Shown here: piece by piece, positions 43,294 through 51,291 of the stretch | Numbering within the stretch: position 1 is the first letter of the stretch | Layout of the letters: every line of letters begins with the position of its first letter | From: an uncultured Clostridia bacterium | GTDB taxonomy: Bacteria; Bacillota; Clostridia; Oscillospirales; Oscillospiraceae | NCBI GenBank assembly: GCA_945948535.1 | Contig: CAMFBN010000006.1 | Location: 1-64,000, forward strand | Direction: 5' to 3' | Length of the DNA: 64,000 nucleotides | Notes under the pieces: generated by a model | Seen by the model: only the letters and a program-made list of their open reading frames with translations | The model's database searches: none | What the model was told of the DNA's origin: nothing | Translations under genes and position numbers: made by a program

Positions 43294-45235
43294 CAGACCA
43301 AAGCCAAATTTCGAAACCCTGATCGAGCGGTTCTTTGCCAATGAGGAGCTGCACACCGTCTTTTTCCATGACCATCTGTTTGCCAACATGCACCAGCAGC
43401 ATGGCCTGTTCGGCGCGCTGATCGTCGAACCCGCCGGGGCGGAATTTCTGGATCCCCACACCCTGTGCCCCATCCGTTGTGGTACGCAGGCAGTGATCCG
43501 CCGGAAGGACGGCACCGCATTCCGGGAGTTCTCTCTGTTCCTCCATGATTTTGCCCTGCTGTTTGACGGAAAGGGAAATCCTTTGAACCCACCGGAGCAG
43601 CCCGGTTCCCACGATGATCCCGGCGTCATGGGAATCAACTACCGCTGCGAGCCTATGCCAGAGCGGCTGAAATACAAAGACGACCCGGCACACATCTTCT
43701 CGTCTCTGACCTACTGGGACCCTGCTACACCTATGCTGGAAACCTATCCTGGCGAGGAGCTGGTGATCCGGCTGCTGGACGGGGCCCATGAGGAGCAGCA
43801 CGCCTTTAACATTGTGGGCATGTCCTGGGAAAAGAAAATCACCAACCCGAATTCCCCGGTGGTAGCAGCACAGACCATCGGCATATCGGAGGTCTTCAAT
43901 ATTCGCGTTGAAGAGCCCTACGCCGCCGGAGATTACCTCTACTACAGCGGCAGCGTGGACGATGTATGGCTTGGGCTTTGGGGAATTATCCGCGCTCATG
44001 CCGAGCCACTGGAATGCCTGCCGCCCCTGTGCGGAAAGCGGAAGAAACAGGTATGCCTGACGCCGCCGCCCGGGGCTTGCATCCACAAATTTGAGATTGC
44101 CGCGATTCAACAGGATCTGGAGTATAACCGCTACGGCGACCACGACCCGGACGGACTGCTGTTTGTTCCGCTGGAGGATGTGGAAAACATCCGCCGGGGC
44201 AGGAAACGGCCCGTTCCGCTGATTCTCCGGGCCAATGCCGGAGACTGGATCGAAGTGACACTTCACAATCTGTTTGAAAAACAGGTGCCCTATTTTGACT
44301 ACCCCTCCGTGCCGCTGGATCTGCGCCACAGGCCCTCCAACCGGGTGTCGCTGAATCCCCAGTTTCTTCAATACGACCCAATAAATGACTCGGGTCTGAA
44401 TGTGGGCTATAACGATGCAGAGCAGACCGTTGCGCCCGGGGAATGCAGAAAATACCTGTGGCATGCCGACAGGGGCCTGCTCCGTTCCTTCGGCGACCTG
44501 AGAAACCACAAGTATCACGGTCTGTTCGGCGCAATCATCATCGAGCCGCCGGGAGCCAAATACTACCGCACATTCAGTCAGGTGGCGCAAAACCATGAGG
44601 TGCAATCCATTATTACGGCGCCGGGTGCGGCAACCTTCCGGGAGTTTGTTCTCTTTGCCCACAACGGAATCCGAATGTTGGTTAAAGCGGGGAATCTCAT
44701 AAAAACCACGGAGGCAGGGGAACCCCACGGTGCCCACGGCGAGGTGGATCATGAGGACACGGGGGAGAAAGGCTTCAATTACCGCTCCGAACGGTTCTTT
44801 AACCGCTTTCAGAGGGTGCCTCTGGCTTCCAAACTTTTTGATTCCAAGGTGCACGGGGAACCGGCTACCCCGGTGCTCAAGGCCTATACCAGGGAGCGGG
44901 TGATCATCCGCTACCTGATGCCGGGAGATAAGCCCAGAAACACAGTCTTCCTGATCCACGGTCATGTATGGCGGGAGCAGCCCGGGAATCCACTGTCCAA
45001 TGTGGAGCCGGTGAAGGGGGCCATCAGCGTGGGCAATGTCTACAATCTGGAACTGCTGGGGGGCGCTTCCGACTGTCCCGGCGACTATCTCTACCGTTCC
45101 GGCGCCCTGCGCTGGGATGTGGAGTCCGGAATGTGGGGCATTCTCAGAATTCAAATGCGTACGGCGTTCTACACGCTGGCATCCTGCTACCGCAATGTGG
45201 GGCAGTGGTGGGAGAAGGTATGGAGGAAAGACTGA
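43294..45235 (+). pseudogene. Multicopper oxidase, 5'-truncated
   Basis: An open frame of about 647 codons resembles the later domains of large multicopper oxidases. HTVFFHDHLFANMHQQHGLFGAL and HKYHGLFGAIIIEPPG are repeated copper-site segments; FLIHGHVWREQPG is another. The frame is open at its 5' end to about 43294, where it meets the upstream region of the DUF2935 gene, with no start codon or ribosome site. The track ATG at 43388 lies inside a copper motif and cannot be the real start. The N-terminal cupredoxin domain has been lost, so it is probably inactive. Confidence 0.75.
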
Positions 45236-45263
45236 CGGTTTGGATGGTTTGGGTGATTACAAT

Positions 45264-45293
45264 GGCATGTATCTTTTTCGAACCCCATATAGT
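45264..45293 (+). promoter_or_regulatory. Candidate sporulation (SigE-like) promoter ahead of the recombinase
   Basis: GGCATGTA, 14 bases, then CATATAGT. The -10 resembles the CATACAAT of mother-cell sigma-E promoters; the -35 match is weaker. It lies about 50 bases before a small ORF and 280 bases before the recombinase. Confidence 0.3.
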
Positions 45294-45338
45294 AGGGGGT
45301 GGAGGTGCTGCCTGCTGTATCATAAGGAATATGTATAC

Positions 45339-45512
45339 GTGGGAGGATCCATTCCAGAGCTGAACGCACAGGAACACAGGGATTTTTTGATTCTTCTGGA
45401 AAAAGCGGTTCTCTATTCTCTGGAGAATCGAAATCTGATCAGCCGTAATCAAAGGGACAGGTGTCTCATTGGGATCGACAACCTGCACGCAAAGGATAAG
45501 CACCAGACTTAG
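45339..45512 (+). CDS. Small ORF upstream of the recombinase (57 aa; possible directionality factor)
   Basis: GTG 45339 follows AAGGAA by nine bases. The predicted protein is helical and charged (LNAQEHRDFLILLEKAVLYS, then NRNLISRNQRDRCLIGID), like SHOCT-type or small DNA-binding helices found beside clostridial recombinases. In the Bacillus spsM system a 58-residue protein (SprB) directs excision by the neighbouring recombinase, so a similar role is possible here but only inferred. The frame is open further upstream, so the start is uncertain. Confidence 0.5.
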   Translation: MGGSIPELNAQEHRDFLILLEKAVLYSLENRNLISRNQRDRCLIGIDNLHAKDKHQT

Positions 45513-45524
45513 GGTCTGGTGCTT
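45498..45524. repeat. Hairpin, copy 2 of a repeated stem-loop
   Basis: AAGCACCAGAC, short loop, GTCTGGTGCTT: perfect 11-bp arms, overlapping the stop of the small ORF. Similar to 42309-42341. It may partly terminate transcription before the recombinase. Confidence 0.7.
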
Positions 45525-45576
45525 TCCATATTGGCGTGCCTGCATGGAGGCAAAAAAGCAGAAGGGAGCATTTGCC

Positions 45577-47124
45577 GTGTCTGTCAATCGATATGAACGT
45601 TTGAATGAGGAACACCGGCACCAGCAGGTGAAAAAGCGCGTTGCCGCATACTGCCGGGTTTCCACCGACCATGAGGATCAGGCCAATTCCTTTGAAAGCC
45701 AGCAGCGGTATTTTCGCCAATACATTCAGTATCACCCGGACTGGGAGCTGTATGACATTTTTGCGGATGAAGGTTTGTCCGGAACCACAACGAAAAAGCG
45801 CAGAGAGTTTAACCGAATGATTGCCTGCGCAGAAAACGGTGAAATCGACCTGATTATTACGAAGGAGATCTCCCGTTTTGCCAGAAACACATTGGATAGC
45901 ATTTCCTATACCCGGAAACTGAAACGACACGGAGTGGGTGTGATTTTTATGAGCGACAACATCAACACCCTGGACGGGGATGCAGAATTGCGCCTTGCCA
46001 TCATGTCCTCCATCGCCCAGGAGGAGAGCAGAAAAACCTCTGAACGTGTCAAGTGGGGGCAGAAGCGGCAGATGGAGCAAGGGGTTGTCTTTGGAAGGAA
46101 CATGCTTGGGTATGACGTGAAAGATGGAAAGATGACAATTAACGAAGATGGCGCGGAAGTGGTGCGCCGGATCTTTCATAAATTCGTTCATGAGGGAAAA
46201 GGCACCCACGTGATTTGCCGGGAACTGCGGGAAGAAGGGATTGTGCCGATGCGGGGGAAAGAGTGGTGCAATACGGTGATTCTTCGGCTCCTTCGGAATG
46301 AAAAATACTGCGGTGATCTGGTTCAAAAGAAAACCTATACGCCGGATTACCTGTCCCACGAAAAAAAGTACAACAAAGGTCAGGAAGAATTCGTAATCAT
46401 CAAAGATCACCATGCGCCGATTATTTCCCGGGAACTGTTTGATGAAGCAAATCGAATTCTGGACGAACGGTCCGATTCTCAGGCCGGGAAATCAAAGCAC
46501 TCCAACCGCTACCCGTTTTCCGGAAAAATCAAGTGTGGATGCTGTGGTGCAAGCTATGTTTCCCGGTATAAGCCCCGGAAGGATGGAAGCAGGTATAAAT
46601 CATGGAGGTGCTATGAAGCAGTGAGGAATGGTTCCCCCCATATTGACCCATCGGGAAACCACGTTGGGTGTTCCGGCACCGGTATCCGCAATGAAGACGC
46701 CGTCCATATCATGTATTTGGTAACCCGGAGCCTGAAATATGACAGAAAAAAGGTAGCAAACAATCTTCTCAGCGTCATTCAGCCGGTTATCCATCAGGAT
46801 ATGTCCGGCGTGGGCATAGAAAGCAGCCAATACCAGATCCAGCGTGAAAAGCAGCAGGAACGGATCCGGGCAATTACTGATGCGATTGATGAGATCATTT
46901 CAGGTGCGGCAGATGAGGATGTGTTTTACAAGCACATCCTGAATAAAATGGTAGTGATTGACTCGGAACATATCGAAGTATACCTTAACCTGCTTCCTTT
47001 TACATGGACCTACGCAGTATCCAGAGTGTTGCCCACCGAGGCCAAAGCACAACGGAGCATTTCTGATGCTTCAGTACCAATGTCGGTCAGCAGCCCCTTC
47101 AATTCGTCGAAGGGCATGGAGTAG
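45577..47124 (+). CDS. Large serine recombinase of the cotJC element
   Basis: 515 aa from GTG 45577 (AAGGGAG eight bases upstream); the track ATGs earlier lack sites. The N-terminal resolvase domain has RVAAYCRVSTDHEDQ (catalytic Ser about residue 29), EGLSGTTTKKRREFNRMI and ITKEISRFARNT. The recombinase domain follows, then a zinc ribbon (IKCGCCGASYVSRY ... CSG) and a C-terminal coiled coil. Size and layout match SpoIVCA/SprA-type enzymes. The reading frame crosses the att core at 47074 and uses antisense cotJC sequence for its last 15 residues. Confidence 0.93.
   Translation: MSVNRYERLNEEHRHQQVKKRVAAYCRVSTDHEDQANSFESQQRYFRQYIQYHPDWELYDIFADEGLSGTTTKKRREFNRMIACAENGEIDLIITKEISRFARNTLDSISYTRKLKRHGVGVIFMSDNINTLDGDAELRLAIMSSIAQEESRKTSERVKWGQKRQMEQGVVFGRNMLGYDVKDGKMTINEDGAEVVRRIFHKFVHEGKGTHVICRELREEGIVPMRGKEWCNTVILRLLRNEKYCGDLVQKKTYTPDYLSHEKKYNKGQEEFVIIKDHHAPIISRELFDEANRILDERSDSQAGKSKHSNRYPFSGKIKCGCCGASYVSRYKPRKDGSRYKSWRCYEAVRNGSPHIDPSGNHVGCSGTGIRNEDAVHIMYLVTRSLKYDRKKVANNLLSVIQPVIHQDMSGVGIESSQYQIQREKQQERIRAITDAIDEIISGAADEDVFYKHILNKMVVIDSEHIEVYLNLLPFTWTYAVSRVLPTEAKAQRSISDASVPMSVSSPFNSSKGME
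47074..47078. other. att core (right junction of the cotJC-intervening element)
   Basis: Second copy of GGTAC (minus strand). The element side carries GGAGCATTTCTGATGCTTC on the plus strand; the chromosome side is the cotJC 5' part. Confidence 0.85.
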
Positions 47125-47261
47125 CGCTGAGACAGATAGCGCAGGGAAGCGCCAAGCTCGCCATCCGGGCCGCCGTACTGGGAAATGATGATTGCCGCCA
47201 GCCGGGGATTGGTATTGGAAATTTTCACGGGATATTGCAGCTTCTTGTCATATACAAACAT
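47074..47261 (-). pseudogene. cotJC: cotJC, 5' part (interrupted spore-coat manganese catalase)
   Basis: ATG 47261 follows AAGGAGG located in the end of the cotJAB gene. The 62 residues before the core (FVYDKKLQYPVKISNTNPRL, then ISQYGGPDGELGASLRYLSQ and FDELKGLLTDIGT) are the CotJC N-terminus. After the core the frame reads foreign sequence for 20 residues and stops at 47010. Joined with the part at 29051-29464 it forms a complete 198-residue protein. CotJC is a manganese-catalase-like inner spore-coat protein. Confidence 0.92.
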
Positions 47262-47263
47262 GG

Positions 47264-47710
47264 TTACGCCTCCTTATTTGCGCAGTATTCCCAGGGCCAT
47301 GGGTCATCCAGCCAGGTATATCCCTCGGCGGTGGCAGGCATACCGTGGGTCAGCGGACCATGTTCCTGGATATACAGCTGCCTGCACTTATCGTACATTT
47401 GCTGATACTCTCGGTACAGTGCCAGCGCTTCCTGATCTTCCCTGTGCGTATCTAGGTAAAGTGCCAGCTCCTGAACGGCAAAGCCCAGTGACTGAAGCTC
47501 TGCCAGTGTTGTCGGCGGCAGTTCATACTGATTGACCATGCCCATAAACGGCAGATCCAGACCCGGGAAGAGGGTACCCCGAACCAGACCCTTTTTTGCC
47601 TCATATCTTGCGGGGTTTTCCATCTGGAAGGGAACGTAAGGATTCGCCAGAGGCGCCATGGCAGGTAAGCGCCCGTCCCGATAGGACGGTTCCTGAATTT
47701 GTCTGTCCAA
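47264..47710 (-). CDS. CotJA-CotJB fusion spore coat protein
   Basis: 148 aa starting at TTG 47710, eight bases after AGGAGG. Residues about 15-65 (PLANPYVPFQMENPARYEAK, GTLFPGLDLPFMGMVN) match CotJA. Residues about 70-145 (ELQSLGFAVQELALYLDTHR, YGPL-like HGPLTHGM and WLDDPWPWEY) match CotJB. In Bacillus these are two genes; here they are one frame. It precedes cotJC by two bases. Expression in the mother cell is inferred from the family. Confidence 0.87.
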   Translation of the reverse strand: MDRQIQEPSYRDGRLPAMAPLANPYVPFQMENPARYEAKKGLVRGTLFPGLDLPFMGMVNQYELPPTTLAELQSLGFAVQELALYLDTHREDQEALALYREYQQMYDKCRQLYIQEHGPLTHGMPATAEGYTWLDDPWPWEYCANKEA

Positions 47711-47754
47711 TTTCGATACCTCCTGAAAGATAGAGTCGGATTTTCGTCCACGTC

Positions 47755-47762
47755 ATACTATG
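47755..47762 (-). promoter_or_regulatory. Candidate mother-cell sigma -10 element for the cotJ operon
   Basis: CATAGTAT on the minus strand, about 45 bases before the cotJAB start, resembles SigE or SigK -10 boxes. The -35 (GAACAT about 15 bases upstream) is a weak match. Confidence 0.4.
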
Positions 47763-47827
47763 TTTTCTCCCCGCGGGATGTTCAGAAAAGGGCTGCCCCC
47801 GCATAAAAATTGCAGGAGGTGGTGCAT

Positions 47828-48526
47828 TTGAAAAGGTGGAAGTATTATCTGTTCTGCGTTGGGGTCATGACGCTGACGCTGCTGTGCGCGTATTGGGGAA
47901 GCATGGCCGTGACCGTAATCTCCGAAGAACTGCCGTTTGTGCGGAAGCACTGCGTTGTGATTGATCCCGGTCATGGAGGGGAGGATGGAGGCGCCACTTC
48001 CTGTACGGGGCGAATGGAAAGCGCGTATAATCTGGCTATCTCGAGAAGGCTGGATGACCTGCTGCACCTGCTGGGCTATCAAACGCGCATGACACGTACA
48101 TCGGATGTTTCCATCTACACGACCGGCGACACCATTGCACGCAAGAAGATATCGGATTTGAAGGAAAGGGTCAGAATTGTCAATGAAACACCCGGCGCGG
48201 TTTTCATCAGCATCCATCAGAATCTGTTCAGTGATGCCCGGTACAGCGGTGCACAGGTGTTTTACGCAAAAACCGATGGGAGCAAAGAACTGGGGCAGAA
48301 GCTTCAAAGTGAATTGGTCACAGCGCTGAACCCAGGCAGCAACCGGAAAAGCAAGCCAATCAGCGGCGTATATCTGATGGAGAATATCCAATGCACCGGG
48401 GTTCTGATTGAATGCGGTTTCCTGTCAAATCCCCGGGAGGAGGCAAAGCTAAGGAATGCCGAATATCAAAAAAAGCTGTGCTGTGTCATTGGAGCCACGC
48501 TGAGTCAGCAGCTTTCGAACACTTGA
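47828..48526 (+). CDS. cwlD: Spore-cortex N-acetylmuramoyl-L-alanine amidase CwlD
   Basis: 232 aa from TTG 47828, eight bases after AGGAGG. One N-terminal membrane segment leads into an Amidase_3 domain with the zinc ligands in VVIDPGHGGEDGGA (His), RMESAYNLAIS (Glu) and FISIHQNLF (His), and a C-terminal IECGFLSNP (catalytic Glu). CwlD makes muramic lactam in the cortex. It is divergent from the cotJ operon, with the radA promoter overlapping its end. Confidence 0.9.
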   Translation: MKRWKYYLFCVGVMTLTLLCAYWGSMAVTVISEELPFVRKHCVVIDPGHGGEDGGATSCTGRMESAYNLAISRRLDDLLHLLGYQTRMTRTSDVSIYTTGDTIARKKISDLKERVRIVNETPGAVFISIHQNLFSDARYSGAQVFYAKTDGSKELGQKLQSELVTALNPGSNRKSKPISGVYLMENIQCTGVLIECGFLSNPREEAKLRNAEYQKKLCCVIGATLSQQLSNT

Positions 48527-48551
48527 CCCCCTGAAAATTTGCTGGTATAAT
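48523..48551 (+). promoter_or_regulatory. Promoter for radA
   Basis: TTGACC and a perfect TATAAT are separated by 17 bases. The -35 overlaps the cwlD stop codon. Confidence 0.7.
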
Positions 48552-48587
48552 CACCATAAACGCAATGATTCTCACGGAGGATACCAT

Positions 48588-49949
48588 ATGGCAAAGACGA
48601 AATCCGTTTTTTTCTGCACCAACTGCGGCAATGAGACGCCGAAGTGGATGGGCCGCTGCCCCAGCTGCGGCGCCTACAATACCATGGAGGAGCACATCGA
48701 GAAGCCGGTCGCTCCCGGTAAGGGGAAGGCCGCGCCGGTCGGTATGAGCCGCAGGCCCCAGCGGATCCGCGAGGTAGACGGCGACGGGGAAATCCGCTTT
48801 TCCACCGGTATGGGAGAACTGGACCGGGTCTTAGGCGGCGGTGCGGTGGCAGGCTCACTGGTGCTGGTAGGCGGCGCTCCCGGCATCGGAAAATCCACCC
48901 TGCTGCTTCAGATCTGCAACAGCCTGTGCAGTGGACGGCAGGTGCTGTACGTTTCCGGTGAGGAAAGTGAGCGCCAGCTGAAGCTCCGGGCGGAACGGCT
49001 GGGGGTGTCTCCCGAGAACCTGTTCATTCTCTCCGAAACACGGCTTTCGGATATTGTGGAGACCGTGGACGAGATGAAGCCGGATATTCTGATTGTCGAC
49101 TCCATTCAGACGCTGTACAACGAAAACAACGATTCCTCCCCCGGCAGCGTCTCTCAGGTCAAGGACTGCACCATGACTATGATGCAGCTTTCCAAAGCGC
49201 AGGGAATCACGGTGTTCGTGGTGGGCCACATCAACAAGGACGGCAACATTGCCGGCCCGAAGGTGCTGGAGCACATGGTGGACTGCGTTCTGTACTTTGA
49301 GGGCGACCCCAATACGTCCTATCGGCTCCTGCGTGCGGCCAAAAACCGCTTCGGCTCAACCAATGAGATTGGCGTATTTGAAATGCTGGACACCGGTCTG
49401 GTGGAAGTGCCGAATCCCTCCCAAATGCTGCTGGAGGGGCGGCCCGAGGGGGCCAGCGGAACCTGTGTCGCCTGTGTCATGGAGGGAACCCGGCCCGTTT
49501 TGGCAGAGGTTCAGGCACTGATTGCAAAAACGACCTTTAATGTACCACGCCGCGCGGCGGATGGTTTTGACTTCAACCGTGCGGTACTCCTGATGGCTGT
49601 TGCGGAAAAGCGGGCCGGAATGAAGCTGAGTGCCTTTGATGCCTACATCAATGTCATCGGTGGCCTGCATCTGGACGAACCGGGCGCTGACCTGCCGGTG
49701 GCGTTGGCAATCGCCTCGTCTTACCGGGATGTGCCCATTGCGGATGACTTGGTCGCCATCGGGGAAGTGGGCTTAACGGGAGAAGTGCGTGCCATATCCC
49801 ATCTGAGCCAGCGTCTCGGGGAGGTGGCCCGGCTGGGATTTCATAAGTGCATGATTCCCAGAAGCGGGTCAGAAAAAGTAGAGATTCCCCAGGGACTGAC
49901 GGTATACCGGGTGAGGAATCTCCGGGAAGCCATCGAAACGGCATTATAA
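48588..49949 (+). CDS. radA: DNA repair protein RadA (Sms)
   Basis: 453 aa. An N-terminal zinc finger (FFCTNCGNETPKWMGRCPSCG) precedes the RecA-like ATPase with VGGAPGIGKSTLLLQI (Walker A) and DILIVDSIQTL (Walker B). The RadA-specific KNRFGSTNEIGVFEM block follows, and a C-terminal Lon-protease-like domain with LDEPGADLPVALAIASS. It drives branch migration in recombination repair. A GGAGG site precedes the ATG. Confidence 0.95.
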   Translation: MAKTKSVFFCTNCGNETPKWMGRCPSCGAYNTMEEHIEKPVAPGKGKAAPVGMSRRPQRIREVDGDGEIRFSTGMGELDRVLGGGAVAGSLVLVGGAPGIGKSTLLLQICNSLCSGRQVLYVSGEESERQLKLRAERLGVSPENLFILSETRLSDIVETVDEMKPDILIVDSIQTLYNENNDSSPGSVSQVKDCTMTMMQLSKAQGITVFVVGHINKDGNIAGPKVLEHMVDCVLYFEGDPNTSYRLLRAAKNRFGSTNEIGVFEMLDTGLVEVPNPSQMLLEGRPEGASGTCVACVMEGTRPVLAEVQALIAKTTFNVPRRAADGFDFNRAVLLMAVAEKRAGMKLSAFDAYINVIGGLHLDEPGADLPVALAIASSYRDVPIADDLVAIGEVGLTGEVRAISHLSQRLGEVARLGFHKCMIPRSGSEKVEIPQGLTVYRVRNLREAIETAL

Positions 49950-49954
49950 AAATG

Positions 49955-49984
49955 CGGCTGTCCTGTCAACATGCAGGGCAGCCG
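49955..49984. terminator. Hairpin between radA and coaBC
   Basis: CGGCTGTCCTG and CAGGGCAGCCG pair with one mismatch between convergent genes, with a short T-rich flank. Confidence 0.55.
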
Positions 49985-49997
49985 ATTCATTATGGGC

Positions 49998-51194
49998 CTA
50001 TTGTTTTGAAAGCGCGATTGCTTTGTCCAGAATGGTATTTGATACTTCCTCCTTGGAAAGCAGTGGCAGTTCCGTGGTATCAGCCTGCGTGATGATCGTA
50101 ATCACATTGGTATCCACCCCAAAGCCGGCGCCGGGAACCTTCAGATTATTGGCACAGATCATGTCCACGTGCTTCTTCTCCAGCTTTGCCCGGCTGTTTT
50201 CCAGCATATCCCTGGTTTCCATGGAGAATCCGCAGATAATCTGGTCATCTGTGCGGTGCTCCCCCAGATATCCCAGAATATCCTGTGTCCGTTTCAGGGA
50301 AATCTGCATATTTCCATCCTGCTTTTTAATTTTGTCGTCTGAATACTGCACCGGAGTATAATCGGCCACGGCAGCTGCCATGAAAATATAGTCAGACTGG
50401 GGCGCGCGGGACGTAATTTCTGCATACATATCCTGCGCGGAAATCACCGGAACAACCCGAACAAAGGGAGGCGGCGTAATAGAAACAGGACCGGATACCA
50501 AGGTTACAGCCGCGCCTCTCAGCATTGCCATGCGGGCAAGGGCATATCCCATCTTTCCCGTGGAATGGTTGGTCAGATACCGAACAGGGTCCAGAGACTC
50601 CTGAGTTGGCCCGGCGCTGACGAGAACCCGCTTTCCTTCCAAATCCTGCGCCAGCGCCAGACGCCGCAGAACATATTGCAGCAGTTCCTCCGGCTCCGGA
50701 AGCTTGCCCAGGCCGACCGCACCGCAGGCAAGCCGGCCGCTGGCAGGGGAGATCACCTCCCAGTCATACCGGCGCAGGATGTCCAGATTGTCCTGCGTTA
50801 CCGGATTCTCGTACATATTGGTGTTCATGGCTGGGGCAATTAGCTTGGGGCAGCGGCAGGCGAGTACGGTGGTCGTCAGCATATCGTCAGCCAGTCCGTG
50901 TGCCAGCTTTGCGCAGACATTGGCGGTGGCGGGCGCAATGATAACCAGATCCGTGCGCTGGGCAAGAGAAATGTGCTCCACTTGATGCACAAAATTACGG
51001 TCAAAGGTATCGACCATAACCTTGCGCCCGGTGAGCTGCTCAAAGGTCAGCGGCGTAATAAATTCCGTGGCATTTTTTGTCATAACCACCTCAACGGCAG
51101 CATGCTGCTTGACCAGTGCGGATGCCAGTGCTGCTGCTTTATAGGCGGCAATACCGCCGGTAACACCCAGCAAAACGGTTTTTCCCTTCAGCAT
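49998..51194 (-). CDS. coaBC: Phosphopantothenoylcysteine decarboxylase/synthetase CoaBC
   Basis: 398 aa from ATG 51194 (GGAGGA upstream); the track start runs 42 codons into the promoter region. The N-terminal CoaC flavoprotein half has LLGVTGGIAAYKAAALAS, the catalytic His in FVHQVEHISLA, and APAMNTNMYENP (substrate clamp). The C-terminal CoaB half has SAGPTQESLDPVRYLTNHSTGKMG. It makes 4'-phosphopantetheine in coenzyme A synthesis; coaD lies at 57.6 kb. Confidence 0.95.
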   Translation of the reverse strand: MLKGKTVLLGVTGGIAAYKAAALASALVKQHAAVEVVMTKNATEFITPLTFEQLTGRKVMVDTFDRNFVHQVEHISLAQRTDLVIIAPATANVCAKLAHGLADDMLTTTVLACRCPKLIAPAMNTNMYENPVTQDNLDILRRYDWEVISPASGRLACGAVGLGKLPEPEELLQYVLRRLALAQDLEGKRVLVSAGPTQESLDPVRYLTNHSTGKMGYALARMAMLRGAAVTLVSGPVSITPPPFVRVVPVISAQDMYAEITSRAPQSDYIFMAAAVADYTPVQYSDDKIKKQDGNMQISLKRTQDILGYLGEHRTDDQIICGFSMETRDMLENSRAKLEKKHVDMICANNLKVPGAGFGVDTNVITIITQADTTELPLLSKEEVSNTILDKAIALSKQ

Positions 51195-51291
51195 ATCGTG
51201 TCCTCCAGAATGGTTTCTGTATATTATAGCCGGAATATCGAGTGCTGTAAAGCCCGAAAAAGAAAAGATAAGCCGATAGGGAATTTTCTGG

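Larger units (their letters stand above)
29465..47078. mobile_element. 17.6-kb element interrupting cotJC (skin-type intervening element)
   Basis: The segment sits between the two halves of cotJC, with a serine recombinase at its right end and a shared 5-bp core at both junctions. Its two ends, when joined, give GGAGCATTTCTGATGCTTC and GAAGCATCGGAAATGTTCC in inverted orientation around the core, matching at 17 of 19 positions. That is the layout expected of attP for a large serine integrase. Cargo looks chromosomal rather than phage-like: no capsid, tail or replication genes are seen. Excision would rebuild cotJC exactly in frame. Confidence 0.88.

Noticed and set aside
42395-45154. 919-codon minus-strand ORF
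   Set aside because: Its first two thirds are antisense to the multicopper oxidase and have low-complexity shadow character; only the last 296 codons (DUF2935) have a ribosome site and family motifs.
29051-47261. Split cotJC caused by inversion
   Set aside because: Both halves are on the same strand and in the right order, and the ends carry an attP-like dyad; an inversion would have flipped one half.
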